Below the pieces are notes generated by a model that worked only from the letters and a program-made list of their open reading frames with translations, was not told the origin of the DNA and did not search any database. A DNA stretch of 64,000 bases from Thunnus maccoyii (taxonomy: Eukaryota > Chordata > Actinopteri > Scombriformes > Scombridae), in NCBI RefSeq assembly GCF_910596095.1, contig NC_056552.1, positions 14,923,111 to 14,987,110 of the forward strand. The letters are read 5' to 3'. The position numbers and the translations under genes were made by a program. Shown piece after piece: positions 13,171 to 25,742 of this stretch; position 1 is the first letter of the stretch, and each line of letters begins with the position of its first letter.

Positions 13171-16100
13171 ATGAGTATTATTCAAGACAAATTAGGCAAT
13201 GAGTTTTTGCGCAACGGTGGCATGGACCCCAATTTTGCACCAGGTATGCTTATGTTCAGCCACCTGCCGCCAGTCACCAGCTTTACACGGCTGGCCTCCC
13301 AGTCTGTTATGGGCGAGCTTCCCCAGGAGATGATCCTGAAGAAAGAACGTGACTCGCCCCCAGAACACCAGGGCACAACTGCTGCGAACACTGGGGGCTT
13401 CCTCCACAGCATGGGCATTAAGCAGGAGCGGCTAAGCGAGCTGGATTACCGAATGCCCCTCTATGGCGGAGGTGGAGGAGTAGGGGTGAACTGTGCTGGA
13501 GGGGGCGCGGGGAAGAGTGGCACTGACATGCCGGACATGTCTTTCGGCAACCACCACCAAAATCACCAGAACATGCTCCTGCATGATCTCAGCCTCAGCA
13601 ACGTCCGTTCCCTTGGTGAACCGGTGAGTTGGGGTTGTGGTTCTGAATATTGTTTCAAGTGATATATTGTTCCCATTTTGTTGAACCTCACATATTCCTT
13701 TGTCTTTGTGCGTAGTTTTCCCCCTTACCGCATTGACAGGAATTGTAATGTACAAGCTTTTATTTAAGTCATCTTCTACTCTGCCTTTGTCTGCCATCTA
13801 TAGACTGTGGTATATTTAATTTGTTGTTTGTCTTCAGATGTCTGGAAGATCGGGTAAAGAGCCAAAAGAGTCCTCAGGTAGAAGAGGGCGTAGGAGCAAT
13901 GGAGATGGACAGGGAGGCAAAGCCAGAAGGAAACGCAACGATGCTGCAAAGGTTAATCACAAGTTTCCTCATATCCATCATTACATCAGAAAATTATCTC
14001 TAACTTTGGGCTGATGTGTTGTTTTGATGAAAAATATCTCATGCCTTTTGTGCCCACAGCCCTTGAATTAAGTTTGAACAATGCTATCATGTGGACAAGT
14101 CAACAGAACTTCAGCGTTTTGTAGGACCAGCTCCAACTACTTGTACTCATTGTTTTGTTCTTATAGGCCATGATGTTGGATGCAGATGGAGCCTGCCTGT
14201 CCCCCAACTCAAAACCACATATCTGTGAGCACTGTAATGCTGCCTTCCGCAGCTCCTACCACTTGCGCCGACATGTGCTCATACACACAGGTGAGAGACT
14301 TTCACTGCTTGTTTGTGCTTTACCTTTTCCTAAAGACTGTCAGTATTTTCTCAAAATTAAGTTTGAATACAGTTCAGGTCAAACAGTTTGTCACTGGCTT
14401 CAATCTTTGACATAACCATTGATCAAGCTCAGTAAGCTCCTTACTTATCTGCGATGAGAGGTTGAGAAGCAGTTTTAGATCCACATGTCAACTACTCCAT
14501 TTATCAGACGCACCATTGTTCACTTTGTGATCAGAGCTTGTATGCTGACAAAAATGTAAAATGCACACAAGACATGTAAGATCAGAAACAGCAGCTACAG
14601 CTAAAGAAGGTACTATCTTCTCCCTTTCTCTACTGTACATCACAGAAGTTTGTGTAAGACAGTTTGATAAAATATACAGCCCAAGGCTACGTTACCAAGG
14701 CTTGAGAAAGGAAATGTAAAACATGATTTACCATTAATGAACATAACACTTCTCAGAACAAAATACATTTCAGACATTGAATAGCTGCACTCTTCACTAC
14801 ACTTACTAATCTCTCCTTCACCACGAGTGCTTGAGACCTTATTTAAAAACCAGACAATCTCTAATGCCAGAAATGACTCAATGATTACTCATGTGTTTCT
14901 GGATGTCTTAGTCATTCTCTTTGCTGGGAACTCATCACTAGACTCTTTGAACTTGAACTCATGAATGATTTAAAGGAAAACAACCTGGGTTTCTTTAAGT
15001 CATTTCCCTGGTTTGGTCCTTATTTCTTCCATAACTTTATCTGACAGAAAGTCTTGTAATCTTGTTTATAATCACTAAAGCTGTAATTTATTAATTGTAT
15101 GTATATCAGTCAGTCAGAACCCTCAAATATTGGTGTATCACAATTTAGACATGGGAGATACGCTATGCTGGTGTTAAATATTTTTCTGTAAATGGGCCCT
15201 GTCCTCAGGGGTTAAAGTTCACAGGCACCATGCATGATTTTCAATCATATAGCAGTTTTAAATTCATATAATGCTTAATTCAATACATTATACACATTTC
15301 CTCCTGGACAATTTTTCAGTCTTACAAATCTCTTCTTGCTTTAATTCCTTTGTCTTGTTCTAAATACACAGTTCACAGTTGCTTTAACATCTCTGTTAAT
15401 AAATTGTGAGTGTGAAGAGTAGACTGTTCAGTATGTCAGTCATAGGTCATACTTTGCTTTGTATTCAGTGGACCAGGTGTGATAAAACACCACAGGTTCA
15501 TTGTTATTGTTACCATATGGTGAACACAATTACATGATAGGATGAGTGATAATTAATGTGGTGAGCGGATGGTTGTATATTCTTGATCGCACAGGTGAGA
15601 GGCCTTTCCGGTGCAGTCAGTGTAACATGAGCTTCATTCAGAAGTACCTGCTCCAGCGGCATGAGAAGATCCACAGCGGTGAGTTTCTGTGCTTAGGATG
15701 TTTAGAGTATCTTTTCACAAACATGGCAACTGGAATTGGAAAATGATAAAACTGAGAATATCACTCACAAAATATATGCCTTGATTAAATTTTTGGGTGG
15801 GATATTAAGTATTGTTCATATTATTGTTTTTGAATATTGAACAATGAATGTTTTTGAAATTCCAGGCAGCAGATTTTTATTTCCTCCAAATTGGATGTGG
15901 AGTTTACTATAGTGTTTTGGAATGAATGCTTTCACTTTTCATCAGTATCAGTTTATGGATAGAATTTTGTCAGAGTGACACAAGTCCTAACATTATCACC
16001 ACTGTCTTTTGCAGGGGAGAAGCCTTTTAGCTGTGACCAGTGTAACATGCGCTTTATCCAGAAGTACCATATGGAGCGGCACAAAAGGACACACAGCGGC

Positions 16101-18025
16101 GAGAAGCCATATCGCTGCGATACATGCCAACAAGTAGGCAACATGTAGTCTTTTTTACTAAGTATCTTACCAGGCATTTGCCCTTATTTTTATGTATTTT
16201 TCCTCTTAGTTTTTTTCTTCCAGTGCTTTAATGGTGTCATTCTGTACTTTACTCATTTAAATCCCCTTATAGAGCTCTGTCCCAATACAGTAAATTTTCT
16301 GTAATTAAAATGAAAAAATAGAGAATTTCAGTCAACTGCTCACATTTCAGTGTGGAAACTAATCTTGTGTTTCTCTCCTTTTTTGCCCACTTTTAGTTTT
16401 TCTCAAGAACAGACCGGTTACTGAAGCACAAACGGACTTGTGGAGAAGCCATAAAGAAGGGCCTGGACCCAAACATGCTGGAGCTCAGCGAAGCAGAGCT
16501 AGGCCAGGGCAGCTATTCACTCACTCAGGGAAACTCTACCACCTCCGGACGCAAGAGGGCCAAGTCCAAAAATGGTGAGGGCGGTGAGCGCAAGAGGAAG
16601 AAGAATGCCTCAGCATCAGTGGCAGCAGCCTCGTCCTCTGGGGGAATGGCCCGTGACCTGGGCCTGCAGGACTTCAGCATGGAGCATCCCTCAGGCTCTG
16701 GCCCCACCATGCAGGGACGTACTCCCAAATTGGTCTTTAAAAAAGCTGGCCGCAAGGGCCTGGACAAGGGCCTTCTCTCTCTGGAAGACAGTGCTGACGG
16801 ACAAAAACTGTTGGGCCAGAAAGCTGGCTCCATGGATCATGTGGAAAGTTCTGGCCTTGACAACATGGGTCTACTCCAGGTAGCTGGGGGCAACAAGCAG
16901 GGGCCCACCACCAGCAGCAACTACGATGATGCAATGCAGTTTGTGAAAAAGCGGCGCTACCTCCATGCAGTTAACAATGACTATGGAGCCAGCTCACTGC
17001 ACATGGCATCCCAGGGAAGTAGTGTAATCCAGGGCTCCCTGGGGCCCGAACCCACGCTGGCAATGCTGGACTCCTCGCCTTTGGAACTCAAGCACGACAA
17101 GTCTGGCATTCCAGATGAAGTACTGCAAAGCCTGCTGGACCATTATAGCCATAAGCCAGAGGGGACACACCATCATGATGTGACTTTTGACCTGTCAGAC
17201 CACCCACACCATGTGGACCTCCAGCCAGCAGCCCCTGTTACCCCTGAGTTGGAGGACGATTCACCCAATGGTGGTGATAAGACAGCTGTGATGAGCGAGT
17301 ACTCAAAGTTCCTCCTGCAGGCCCTGGAGCGCACCAGCCATAGTGGACCCTTCCCCAGCCTTGGTCCAACAGGGCCTTTCCCACTCCTGTCCAGCAGCTC
17401 CAGTCCCACAGGGCCCCTGTTCTCTGACAAACACGGGTACACCACATCTCCACTGGATTGTGGCTACCCGCCTGCTGTCTCCTCCCCGCTGCCCATCGCC
17501 GCCCCTTCGTCGACTTCCTCATCGTCCTCCTCCAAATCCCACTATGGCATGCTCGTTGGCTCCCCCTCCCAGGCAGGCTACCACCTCACCTTGGAATCTA
17601 CTAGCCACCAGCAGCTGACTCCATCTCAGGAACTGACCGAGCAGTTGGAGAAGCAGCACTCCCCCGGAGCCTTCAACCTACCTCCCCAGGACCTGACTGC
17701 CTCGGCAGAAGGCCCCAAGGGGCAGCAGCCCAAGGCTGGAGGGAGCACTGCGCCCACCAACGGTTCCAGCTACCCAGACCTGTCCCCACTGAACCCCCCT
17801 AAAGAACCCACGTACCAGATCGAGAACTTCGCCCAGGCCTTTGGCTCCCAGTTCAAGTCAGGGCGCCGGACCCCTCTGAGCTATGGCAGTGATCCTGGGG
17901 CAGAGGTCGACCACCGAATACGGACTCCAGTGTCAGAATTCTCAGGGTATACCAGTTTGTTAGCTGACGTCAGTGAGCCAGTGAGTACAGGATCAAAAAC
18001 CCCGACAAGCCAAAGTTTCAGATAA
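13171..18025 (+). CDS. znf281: Zinc finger protein 281-type transcription factor (complete, 6 coding exons)
   Basis: Coding exons are 13171-13623, 13838-13951, 14167-14290, 15595-15678, 16015-16133 and 16397-18025. All junctions are GT-AG and in frame, giving 840 aa. Residues 1-151 hold the ZNF281-like PPVTSFTR motif and two psi-K-x-E SUMO-type sites (LKKE, IKQE). Residues 152-189 are basic (likely nuclear localisation). Four Kruppel fingers follow: C2H2 at 209-229, 237-257 and 265-285, then C2HC at 293-313. The large last exon contains [40 protein letters not shown] and a C-terminus ending TPTSQSFR, all hallmarks of ZNF281 rather than its paralogue ZNF148. The family binds GC-rich promoter elements and regulates pluripotency, EMT and differentiation genes. 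The ATG at 13171 (ACCACC before it) follows the acceptor at 13098. From memory, human ZNF281 is about 895 aa, so this length is normal. I cannot tell the teleost a copy from the b copy. Confidence 0.93.
14291..15594 (+). other. znf281: znf281 intron between zinc fingers 1 and 2
   Basis: A 1.3-kb phase-1 intron inside the linker between the first two fingers, with GTGAGA at its 5' end and ACAG at its 3' end. It is AT-rich, with no repeat or additional exon that I recognise. The intron at 15679-16014 splits the next linker in the same phase. Confidence 0.7.
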
Positions 18026-19254
18026 GGGTCAAACGAGGTGAATCCAGTAGGGGGCTGTTCTGTTACTGTCCATACGGTCCCTATACCCATCCTAATTTTG
18101 TTCTTGTAGCAAAGTTTTGTTTTTTAAACACTGCCATTAAATGTTAATACAAAATGACCAGGGAGGGTCTTCCATGGCCTCAAATGCAATTTTTTTAAAT
18201 ATTCTCATTTTTATTATGTATTTAGTCGCTTAATTTTTGTTTAAAAGTAGTGATTTTGATATGAACGTAAACCGTAGATTTAAATGTAATTTAAAACATT
18301 TAGAGGGTAGCTATAAACTTGCTTGATTTTTTTTTTTTTTTTTTTTTTTTTCTTCTTCTGAACCCTTGTGTTTTACCAATCATCATACCATTGTAAAGTA
18401 ATAATGAATAATGTTGATAATTTCAATAATAACATTTGTGGCAGGGAAAGGCCCAGAATTCAAATGGCAAAAAAGTATATATTGTCTGTTACAAGAAACG
18501 TATTAACTCAGGAAATAGGCAAAATTGTGTAATAAGACTTTGTATTATGAGATGCAATTAGCACAGTTTTTACAGGTGTACTTTGAAACTACAAAGCTTT
18601 GATTTTGTTTTTGTGTTTTTTTTTTTTGTTTTTTTTTTAACTTGTCAGAACAACAAATTACAATACATGATGTTTGGTTTCTACTGCGTGTAGCTTTGTC
18701 GAGATTATGGTACTGTTGCGTCAACGTGAAGACATCCACATTTCTTTAAAGAGCCACATGTGTACACGAGGTAGTATGAACTGTAGTGGAGTTTAGCCCA
18801 TGGTGCGCACACAGCATGTTTTGAAGAGAAGAGGATGTTTGAACATACCTGACTGTTGTTTTTGCAGGAATATAGTGTCAGTTGATGGAGCCTGTCTAAC
18901 AATGCACTCCTCTGTTTGAGCCCTCCAGTGGCCATTAGGAAAGACACACAGCTTCGACAAAATTCTACTCAAACATAACTGCGTATTGCAGTCATTGCTG
19001 TCTCAGAATGCAACGGACACCAATCCTTGATCTTTTCATCATGCTGTTCATCATTTTTTTAAAAAAACAAGTCACCACTTTTCAACTCCACTCCTTGCTG
19101 TTCCTTTTTTTTGTCAATGGAATCAAACAAGCACTTTTTTAAACAAATCATCATTGGAAACAACAACAACAACAACAACCCATTCAATTTGCATATGTGA
19201 TAAGTGATTATTATGCTAATGATTATTAATTTTAAGAGGAGAAAACTGTGAACG

Positions 19255-19311
19255 GGGGTTGGGAGGGAGGGAGGGAGGGTTGAGGGGGAGGGAGGGGAGG
19301 GAAGGGAGGGT
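19255..19311. repeat. GGGA-rich purine tract
   Basis: An imperfect (GGGA)n/(GGAG)n purine run inside the znf281 3' UTR. The repeated G-triplets could form a G-quadruplex in the RNA; that is inference only. Confidence 0.7.
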
Positions 19312-20662
19312 TGGATTATTGTTTAATGGGGTTTGATAGGGATTGACTAGGCATGACCATGGGCATTTAAATGTATTTTGTTGCTTTTTCTTAAGGGTAG
19401 AAGAGACTGGGGGGGGCGGGGGGGATTTTTTTTCTTTTTTTTTTTTTTCTTACGGTTTGTCGGGTGATGTTGTAAAAAGATGATTTGCCATAATTTTGTT
19501 ATACAATATTTTGAGAGTACCTCTTTGTATTTAAGTGTTTTGAGAGACGGGCTGACATGCTGGAACCCTTATATCTTTAAACCCACGGGTATGTTTGATG
19601 CATACCTGAACCCTTTTATTTATTCTCCACTAGCCACAACAAAACTCAGTAGCAGATATTTTTCGGCAAGTAATCACCGGACCTACACCCCTACTCCCAT
19701 CCCCTCTGGTTTTTTTAATTATTTTTTTAACCCCCACCATTTTAGCAATCGCAAGGAACTGCATCAGTAATACAGCTAAGAAACAGAAAAGTTAAGTTAT
19801 ACAAACTTCCCCCTCCCCAAAATGCAGCCCTGCACTCACAAGAATAAACAATGGCCTTCTTTGTCTTCCGTGGCTAAAGCCATTCTATCCCGGCAGCCAG
19901 GGTTGATATTTAATTTAGTTGATTTCCTGTGAGCCGTACCCCCCCTTTCCTTTTCCTATGTCTGTGAGCTCCACAGCCAAGAGACTTTGAAGCTGCTCAG
20001 ATCACAGGGAACAAAGACTGACTGACCAGCCACTTCACTCCAAACACACACTATGCTTTTAAAGGAGAGAAAAAGAGTGGGTGAGAGATGGAGAGAAAAA
20101 AGAAAAAAAGACAATAAGATTGACCTAAATATACCTCATATCACTAAAGCGTAAGAAAGCAGGGACACGCGTTTCATGTATGTAGTGGAAATATTTGTAG
20201 TATAGGTTCGACATATTGTATAATCATTTAACACTGCCTGTGTTTACAGTTATAGAGCAAGTGACTCGTCAAAATGCAAATGTCTTTTTTTTTTTTTTTT
20301 CTGTAAAAACATCCACGCCAAGCAGTGTTGCATTCTAGATGCCTCATAGAACATTCATTTTTCTCATGTTATATCCCTTATTTTTGTTACTTGCCATAAT
20401 GTGTTTTGATATGATCTCTAGAAGGATATTGTTTACAAAAATGTACAAAAACACTAAAAATGTGTGTTCTCAATTTTTTTTGAGTTTTTCTCCAGTATGC
20501 ATGATAAAGACATTTTTGTATGGCTTTTTTTTCTGTCACCTCAATACCAAATTTTGTAGCAGAAGCCTCCCCATTCCTTTGTCTTATTTGTTCTAGACCC
20601 CCTTGTGATATGATTTCCCAGGCTATACCTGTTATTGAGATGATGAACGGATTAGAGAAGCC

Positions 20663-20668
20663 AATAAA
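20663..20668 (+). terminator. znf281: Poly(A) signal AATAAA of znf281
   Basis: CCAATAAAAAC lies about 2.64 kb after the stop codon. GTGTGTGATTGT, a possible GU-rich downstream element, begins about 30 bases further on. Confidence 0.6.
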
Positions 20669-20944
20669 AACTTTTTGTTACAAAAAAGTACATGGTGTGT
20701 GATTGTCTCTCAAAAGCACTAAAAATCTGAGATTCCCCAATACTAAAATATACTTCTCTAGGTCTGATATTGGCGTAACCTAATATTTAAGCATTCAATC
20801 TGCTACATTACCCAGAAATAAATTCAGTTTGCATTGTTGGCCAAAATTACTGATATATAGTTGAATAAAATCTATTCTAAGTTATAGTTAATATCAGCTA
20901 TGTTTAATGTCCTGGTAAAGCTAACAGCAGCACACAAAAAGACA

Positions 20945-21283
20945 CCAGTGTGTAGGATTTAGTGGCATCTAGCGGTGAGGTTGCAGGTTTCAACAAACGT
21001 AATACCCTCCACTCCCCTTTCAAGCCATGGATGTATAATACATCCATGTTTCAAGCGTGTAGGAGAACCTACAGTGATGGCAAAAAACACAAAAAGCCCT
21101 CTTTACCGACAGTGTTTGATTTGTCTGTTCTGGGCTACTGTAGCAACATGGTGGACTCCATTGAAGAGGACCTGCTCCCTATGTAGATAGGCTCATTCTA
21201 AGGTAACTAAAACACAACGATTCTTACTTTCAGGTGATAATACACTGATTAAAACATACTTGTGAACATTACACACTGCACTT
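20945..21283. mobile_element. Short inverted-repeat element (GTGTAGGATTTAG family)
   Basis: The element starts with CAGTGTGTAGGATTTAGTGG and ends near ACACTG, so the termini CAGTGTGTA and TACACACTG are inverted. The interior matches a widespread teleost repeat I recognise by motifs such as AACATGGTGGACTCC, GAGGACCTGCTCCCTATGTAG and CTCATTCTAAGGTAAC. It has no coding capacity; the 74-aa frame across it is incidental. Confidence 0.65.
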
Positions 21284-21681
21284 TTAACATATAAGAAAAA
21301 TGAAATATGAAGAGAATAATGGATCACAAAACACAAGACAAAAAGGATCATATGGGTTGACAAAATAATAAATAGCAATAAATATACCGTATCTAACATG
21401 AACAGAATATTAAAATGCTTGAATACAAACATTTATATGTTCTCACATTAGCAAACTAAATGTGCTGTCGGTCCATATCTGCTACTATTTTAATGTTTTT
21501 GTGGGCAAACTGGTAATGGACCAGTTGTTTCCATGACTGCATCGCTTCACGTAACCGGGCGTTACAAGTGACCGATAACAAACATATGCCACTAATTAAA
21601 ACGATTTTTCAGACGCAGTATTTGCACGTGCGAGATAACCGGACATCACCACAGACTGTATCTATCACGCAAGGCCATGTG

Positions 21682-22304
21682 CAGAGGTGGAAAGGAAATA
21701 CTGCAACAATAAGAGGACGCCAGTCTCCAAGGTAACCAGGTAAGCTAATGCTTCCTCAGGTTATCTTTGTAACCGCATTAAAACACGTCACCAAAAAGCA
21801 AAATATTTCAGTGTGGTGACGTTAACATTAACTCGCCCCCTTTCATTTGCGTCCACTTTCAGGCTAAACAAAAGAAACTTGTATCTTCCCTATTTTCAAT
21901 ATAACTTCATATAGAAATACCCACCAGTGAGCGGTGGGTATGTCTATAGGCCTGCTAAGTACCGACGACTGTAAATAACACATAATGTATTTACAATAAA
22001 GTAAACAAAACCAGCACTCAGTACTCAGGGCACAAATTAAGCTTCAGCTCTCTTGTTGGGATTCTGACATATTGCCTACACTTTCATATATATGTCATCA
22101 AACTGAATTTAACATTGTACCTTGCATTCAACCTCCACTGTTTAGTGTAAATGCACCGCAGTAAAAATTAAATTTCCCTCTGAAATGTTATGGCGCAGAA
22201 GTATAAAGTAGCATAAAATGGAAATACTCAAACAAGTGCCTCAAATTTGTACTTATGTACAGTACTTGAGTAAATGTACCGTAGTTGGTTACTTTCCATC
22301 ACTG
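21682..22304. mobile_element. Non-autonomous hAT-like element
   Basis: The left end CAGAGGTGGAAAG and right end CTTTCCATCACTG form inverted termini. Before the right end lies TACTTGAGTAAATGTACC and a GGTTACTTTCC segment, the signature of a very common teleost hAT-type repeat. No transposase frame is present. I could not see a clean 8-bp target duplication. Confidence 0.6.
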
Positions 22305-23020
22305 TATTTGACAGTGATTGCATCATAGTTTGACAAGTTAATATCGCATTCTGTTGCACAGTATGAGAACACTTTATTTATTTATTTATTAATTTAGCAT
22401 CTGGTGCCTGTGCATAATTGTATGTTGCAGTTCCAATGCTATTGTGATGTCCATGTCAAATAAAATGAACGTAACAAGTGAATAGCAGATGTGTGCAAAT
22501 CCTGATTTAACAGGCTTTTAATACTCAAACAAATTGTGTATTTTATGCAGTTGAAGCTTTCATTTCCACAGAAATGAAAGACGCTGGATAACACTAACTC
22601 GCATGTCTACAGAGGGTGCACTTTGCTCTGACTGTCAGTAAATCCTTTTTACAATCAGTTACGTTTTCCTCACAGTCAGGTGAATCATCCTATCGTTACA
22701 ACATCCCTGCTGCCACAGGATGGAGCTGTTTTCCACCAAGTAACTCAGGATCCGAATCCAGAGACTGAGCCCAAACATCACTATCTAGATCACTTATACA
22801 CACCCTGTAACTACATTCTTTCCCTAAACTTAACCACACATTAGTTGCCATGCAGAGATACTGTAGAGAGTGAGAATGTTAAAATCATTCTCATTGATCG
22901 TAATCAGGGAGCCCCATGCTGAAGTTTTTGTCTGGCAGTAGGTTGGGTTATAAAGCACCAATAGCACACATATCCAGCAATGTTTTAGTCAGTAATAAGA
23001 ATTAATGCAAATTGGTAGAG

Positions 23021-23301
23021 GAGCTGCAACAATTAATTGATTAGTCGATCGACAGAATGTTAATCGTCAATTATTTTGATAATCGAATAATCATTTTAAA
23101 CATTTTTTGAACAAAAATGACAAATATTTGATGGTTCCAGCTTCTCAAATGTAATGATTTGATACTTTACCTTGTGGTACATGATAGTAAACTGAATAGA
23201 TTTGGGTTTTTTATTAATTTATAGACAAAAAGATTAATCAATCATTTGAGAAAATAATCAACAGATGAATTGATAATGAAAATAATTGTAAGTTGCAGCT
23301 C
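23021..23301. mobile_element. MITE with GAGCTGCAAC inverted termini
   Basis: A 281-bp element with perfect 10-bp inverted ends (GAGCTGCAAC at 23021, GTTGCAGCTC at 23292). The interior is AT-rich and near-palindromic, with repeated TTAATCGT and GATTAATC-type motifs, as in a well-known teleost MITE. It is non-coding. A more diverged relative is at 2380-2728. Confidence 0.7.
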
Positions 23302-24701
23302 TGTCTTGATTTCAATAACGTTTATTATTTAACTGCTCCAACCATAGATGATGACACATTGGTAGTTAATCAACAGCATGGTATTATGATATAGTGGGCT
23401 GACAAATTCAAGGACAAAGGGAATTAATTAGCAGAGCACACGTGCAGGGTATCAGGGCTCACTGAATGGCTTGATGAGTATATAAAAATTATTTTACTAC
23501 TTTACATGGCCTTCTCAACTCCACTGAACATCTGTGGGAGATTCTGGTAAGGCAGTAGTCTCCAAACAAATCATTAAACATCAAGTAAGGGACTTCACCA
23601 CTGCTCATTGCCAAGGAGCACTGAAGCTAATCTGGAGACTCATGGTGACCTATCACCTTACTGTTTTAATAATTAATTAGTCCCCCATCTTTATATATAA
23701 TGGGTTTGAATGCATGAACTATGACAATGATGAAAATTGGTTTTGTAAAAATATTCTTTTCTATGTAGTGGCATATGTAGTCTCTTCTTGCAGAAGCCTC
23801 AAGGAAGGACAGAGTCAAGGGTCTTCAGGGGAATCACTGGCACTTAACTATGCTGGTATCTATGTGTCTCCCTCCCCTCCATGATCGTCATTCAGTCTAA
23901 TCATGGTCACAGTCATGTGAAGAGCTCATTGCCGGGAACAGCAGGTTGGGTGGGGTTAAGGATGGCCATAACTGTAAGTGACTTTGGACTTAAAGTTAGT
24001 AAAAGGACACGGAGGCAGTTATTGCTCTGTAATCGCACCTTTGTTGACACACCTCATAGCAACATGTTCATAAAACCCTCCTTTGAAAAAACAGCTGAGG
24101 ACTAATTGTCTTCATTTGCAGGAATGGAATATTTATTTTGAAACAAACTTTGACCCAAATGTAAAAAACAAGGTGATAATAAGTTGAACCCTAGTTCAAA
24201 AGATAAAAATGAACTTTTAGAGAAATCATCTTCTCTCATATTTATATAATTTTCTTGTCTTGAGAAACAGGACATTTTGATATTTTGACATGTCATGGTA
24301 GGAAAAGAAGATAAGTAATAACATTAACAATGACTCCCAGTGTGGCAGTGAGCCAGCATGTACGATACCAGGACCCTGAAACCAAAGAGGCTAAATGGCA
24401 TTCAGCCAACATTCGTTTTATTATTCACACACGTGCTTTTCCTACAATGACATGTCAAAATGTTTTCCGTGAAAGGGGCCTATTCATGTTTTTCCCCATT
24501 ATTACATCTGATTGTGTTTATTTATTAATTAATTATATATATACTGTATATTTATGTATATTATAATATGGGAAATTCGGTCCTAATTTACGATATTATT
24601 GGATACCACAAGCTTGATTTTGTTGATAGTTGTGGGAAAAGTAAGGAGTTTCATGTGTATATATATTAAATAGATTTTGTGGGTTTTCATCCTATGACAA
24701 T

Positions 24702-25742
24702 TGAAGGCAAGGCAAGGCAAGTTTATTTGTATAACACATTTCAACAACAAGGCAGTGCTTTACATAGAGCATAAAAAGCATCAAAACAATATAAAAGCAA
24801 CACAAGTAAAAAGACATATAAAACAATTTAAAAGTGTTAAATTTGGAAATAAAAAGAAGCGAAAAGGGAATAAGACCGATAAAACAAGAGAATAAAAGTT
24901 ACAGTGCAGTGTAAAATATTAACCCTCAAATTTGGTTTAATAAAAGGCAGCGGCAAACAGAAAAGTCTTCAGCTGCGATTTAAAAGAACTGAGAGTTGCA
25001 GCAGATCTACAATTTTCTGGGAATTTGTCCCAGATATGTGGAGCATAAAAACTGAATGCTGCTTCTCCATGTTTAGTTTTTACTCTGGGGACAGAAAGCA
25101 GACTTGTCCCAGATGACCTGAGAGGTCTGGATGGTTCATAATGTAGCAGCAGATCAGAAATGTATTTCGGCCCTAAACCATTCAGTGCTTTATAAACCAT
25201 CAGCAGTATTTTAAAATCAATTCTTTGACAGACAGGAAGCCAGTGTAAAGATCTGAGAACTGGAGTTATATGATCCACTTTCTTGGTCTTAGTGAGGACT
25301 CAAGCAGCAGTGTTCTGAATCAGCTGCAGCTGTCTGATCGATTTTTTAGGGAGACCTGTGAAGACAGCGTTACAGTAGTCAAGTCTACTGAAGATAAATG
25401 CATGGACAAGTTTTTCCAAATCCTGCTGAGACATAAGTCCTTTAATTTTTGATATATTCTTCAGGTGATAGTAGGCTGACTTTGTAATTGTCTTTATGTG
25501 ACTGTTGAAATTCAGGTCTGAGTCCATGACTACACCAAGATATCTGGCTTGGTTTGTAGTTTTTAACATTGTCGATTGAAGCTGATTGCTGACTTTTAAA
25601 CGTTCTTCCTTGGCTCCAAAAACAATTACTTCAGTTTTGTCTTTGTTTAATTGAAGAAAATTCTGGCACATCCAATCATTGATTTGTTCAATGCACTTAC
25701 TCAGTGCTTGTATTGGACCATAGTCCCCCGGTGATATGGTTA
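24702..25742 (-). mobile_element. 5'-truncated CR1/L2/Rex1-type LINE, reverse transcriptase C-terminal part
   Basis: Read on the minus strand, about 25740-25300 encodes the end of a reverse transcriptase (motifs [42 protein letters not shown]). The same frame continues from 25278 to 24937 with HITPVLRSLHWLPV and KILLMVYKALNGLGPKYISDLL. A single TGA at about 25293 interrupts the frame, where related elements usually have Arg (CGA). The 3' UTR runs to a short CAAGG-type microsatellite tail at about 24702-24722. The element is 5'-truncated, as LINE insertions usually are, and is not a functional gene. Confidence 0.85.

Larger units (their letters stand above)
18026..20690 (+). other. znf281: znf281 3' UTR
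   Basis: This is about 2.65 kb from the TAA stop to the poly(A) signal region. It contains long T homopolymers (18327-18351, about 19430-19449 and 20285-20300), a GGGA/GGGAGG run at 19255-19311 and an AAC run near 19161. The only strong AATAAA close to a plausible end is at 20663. I saw no protein-coding frame here. Confidence 0.6.
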
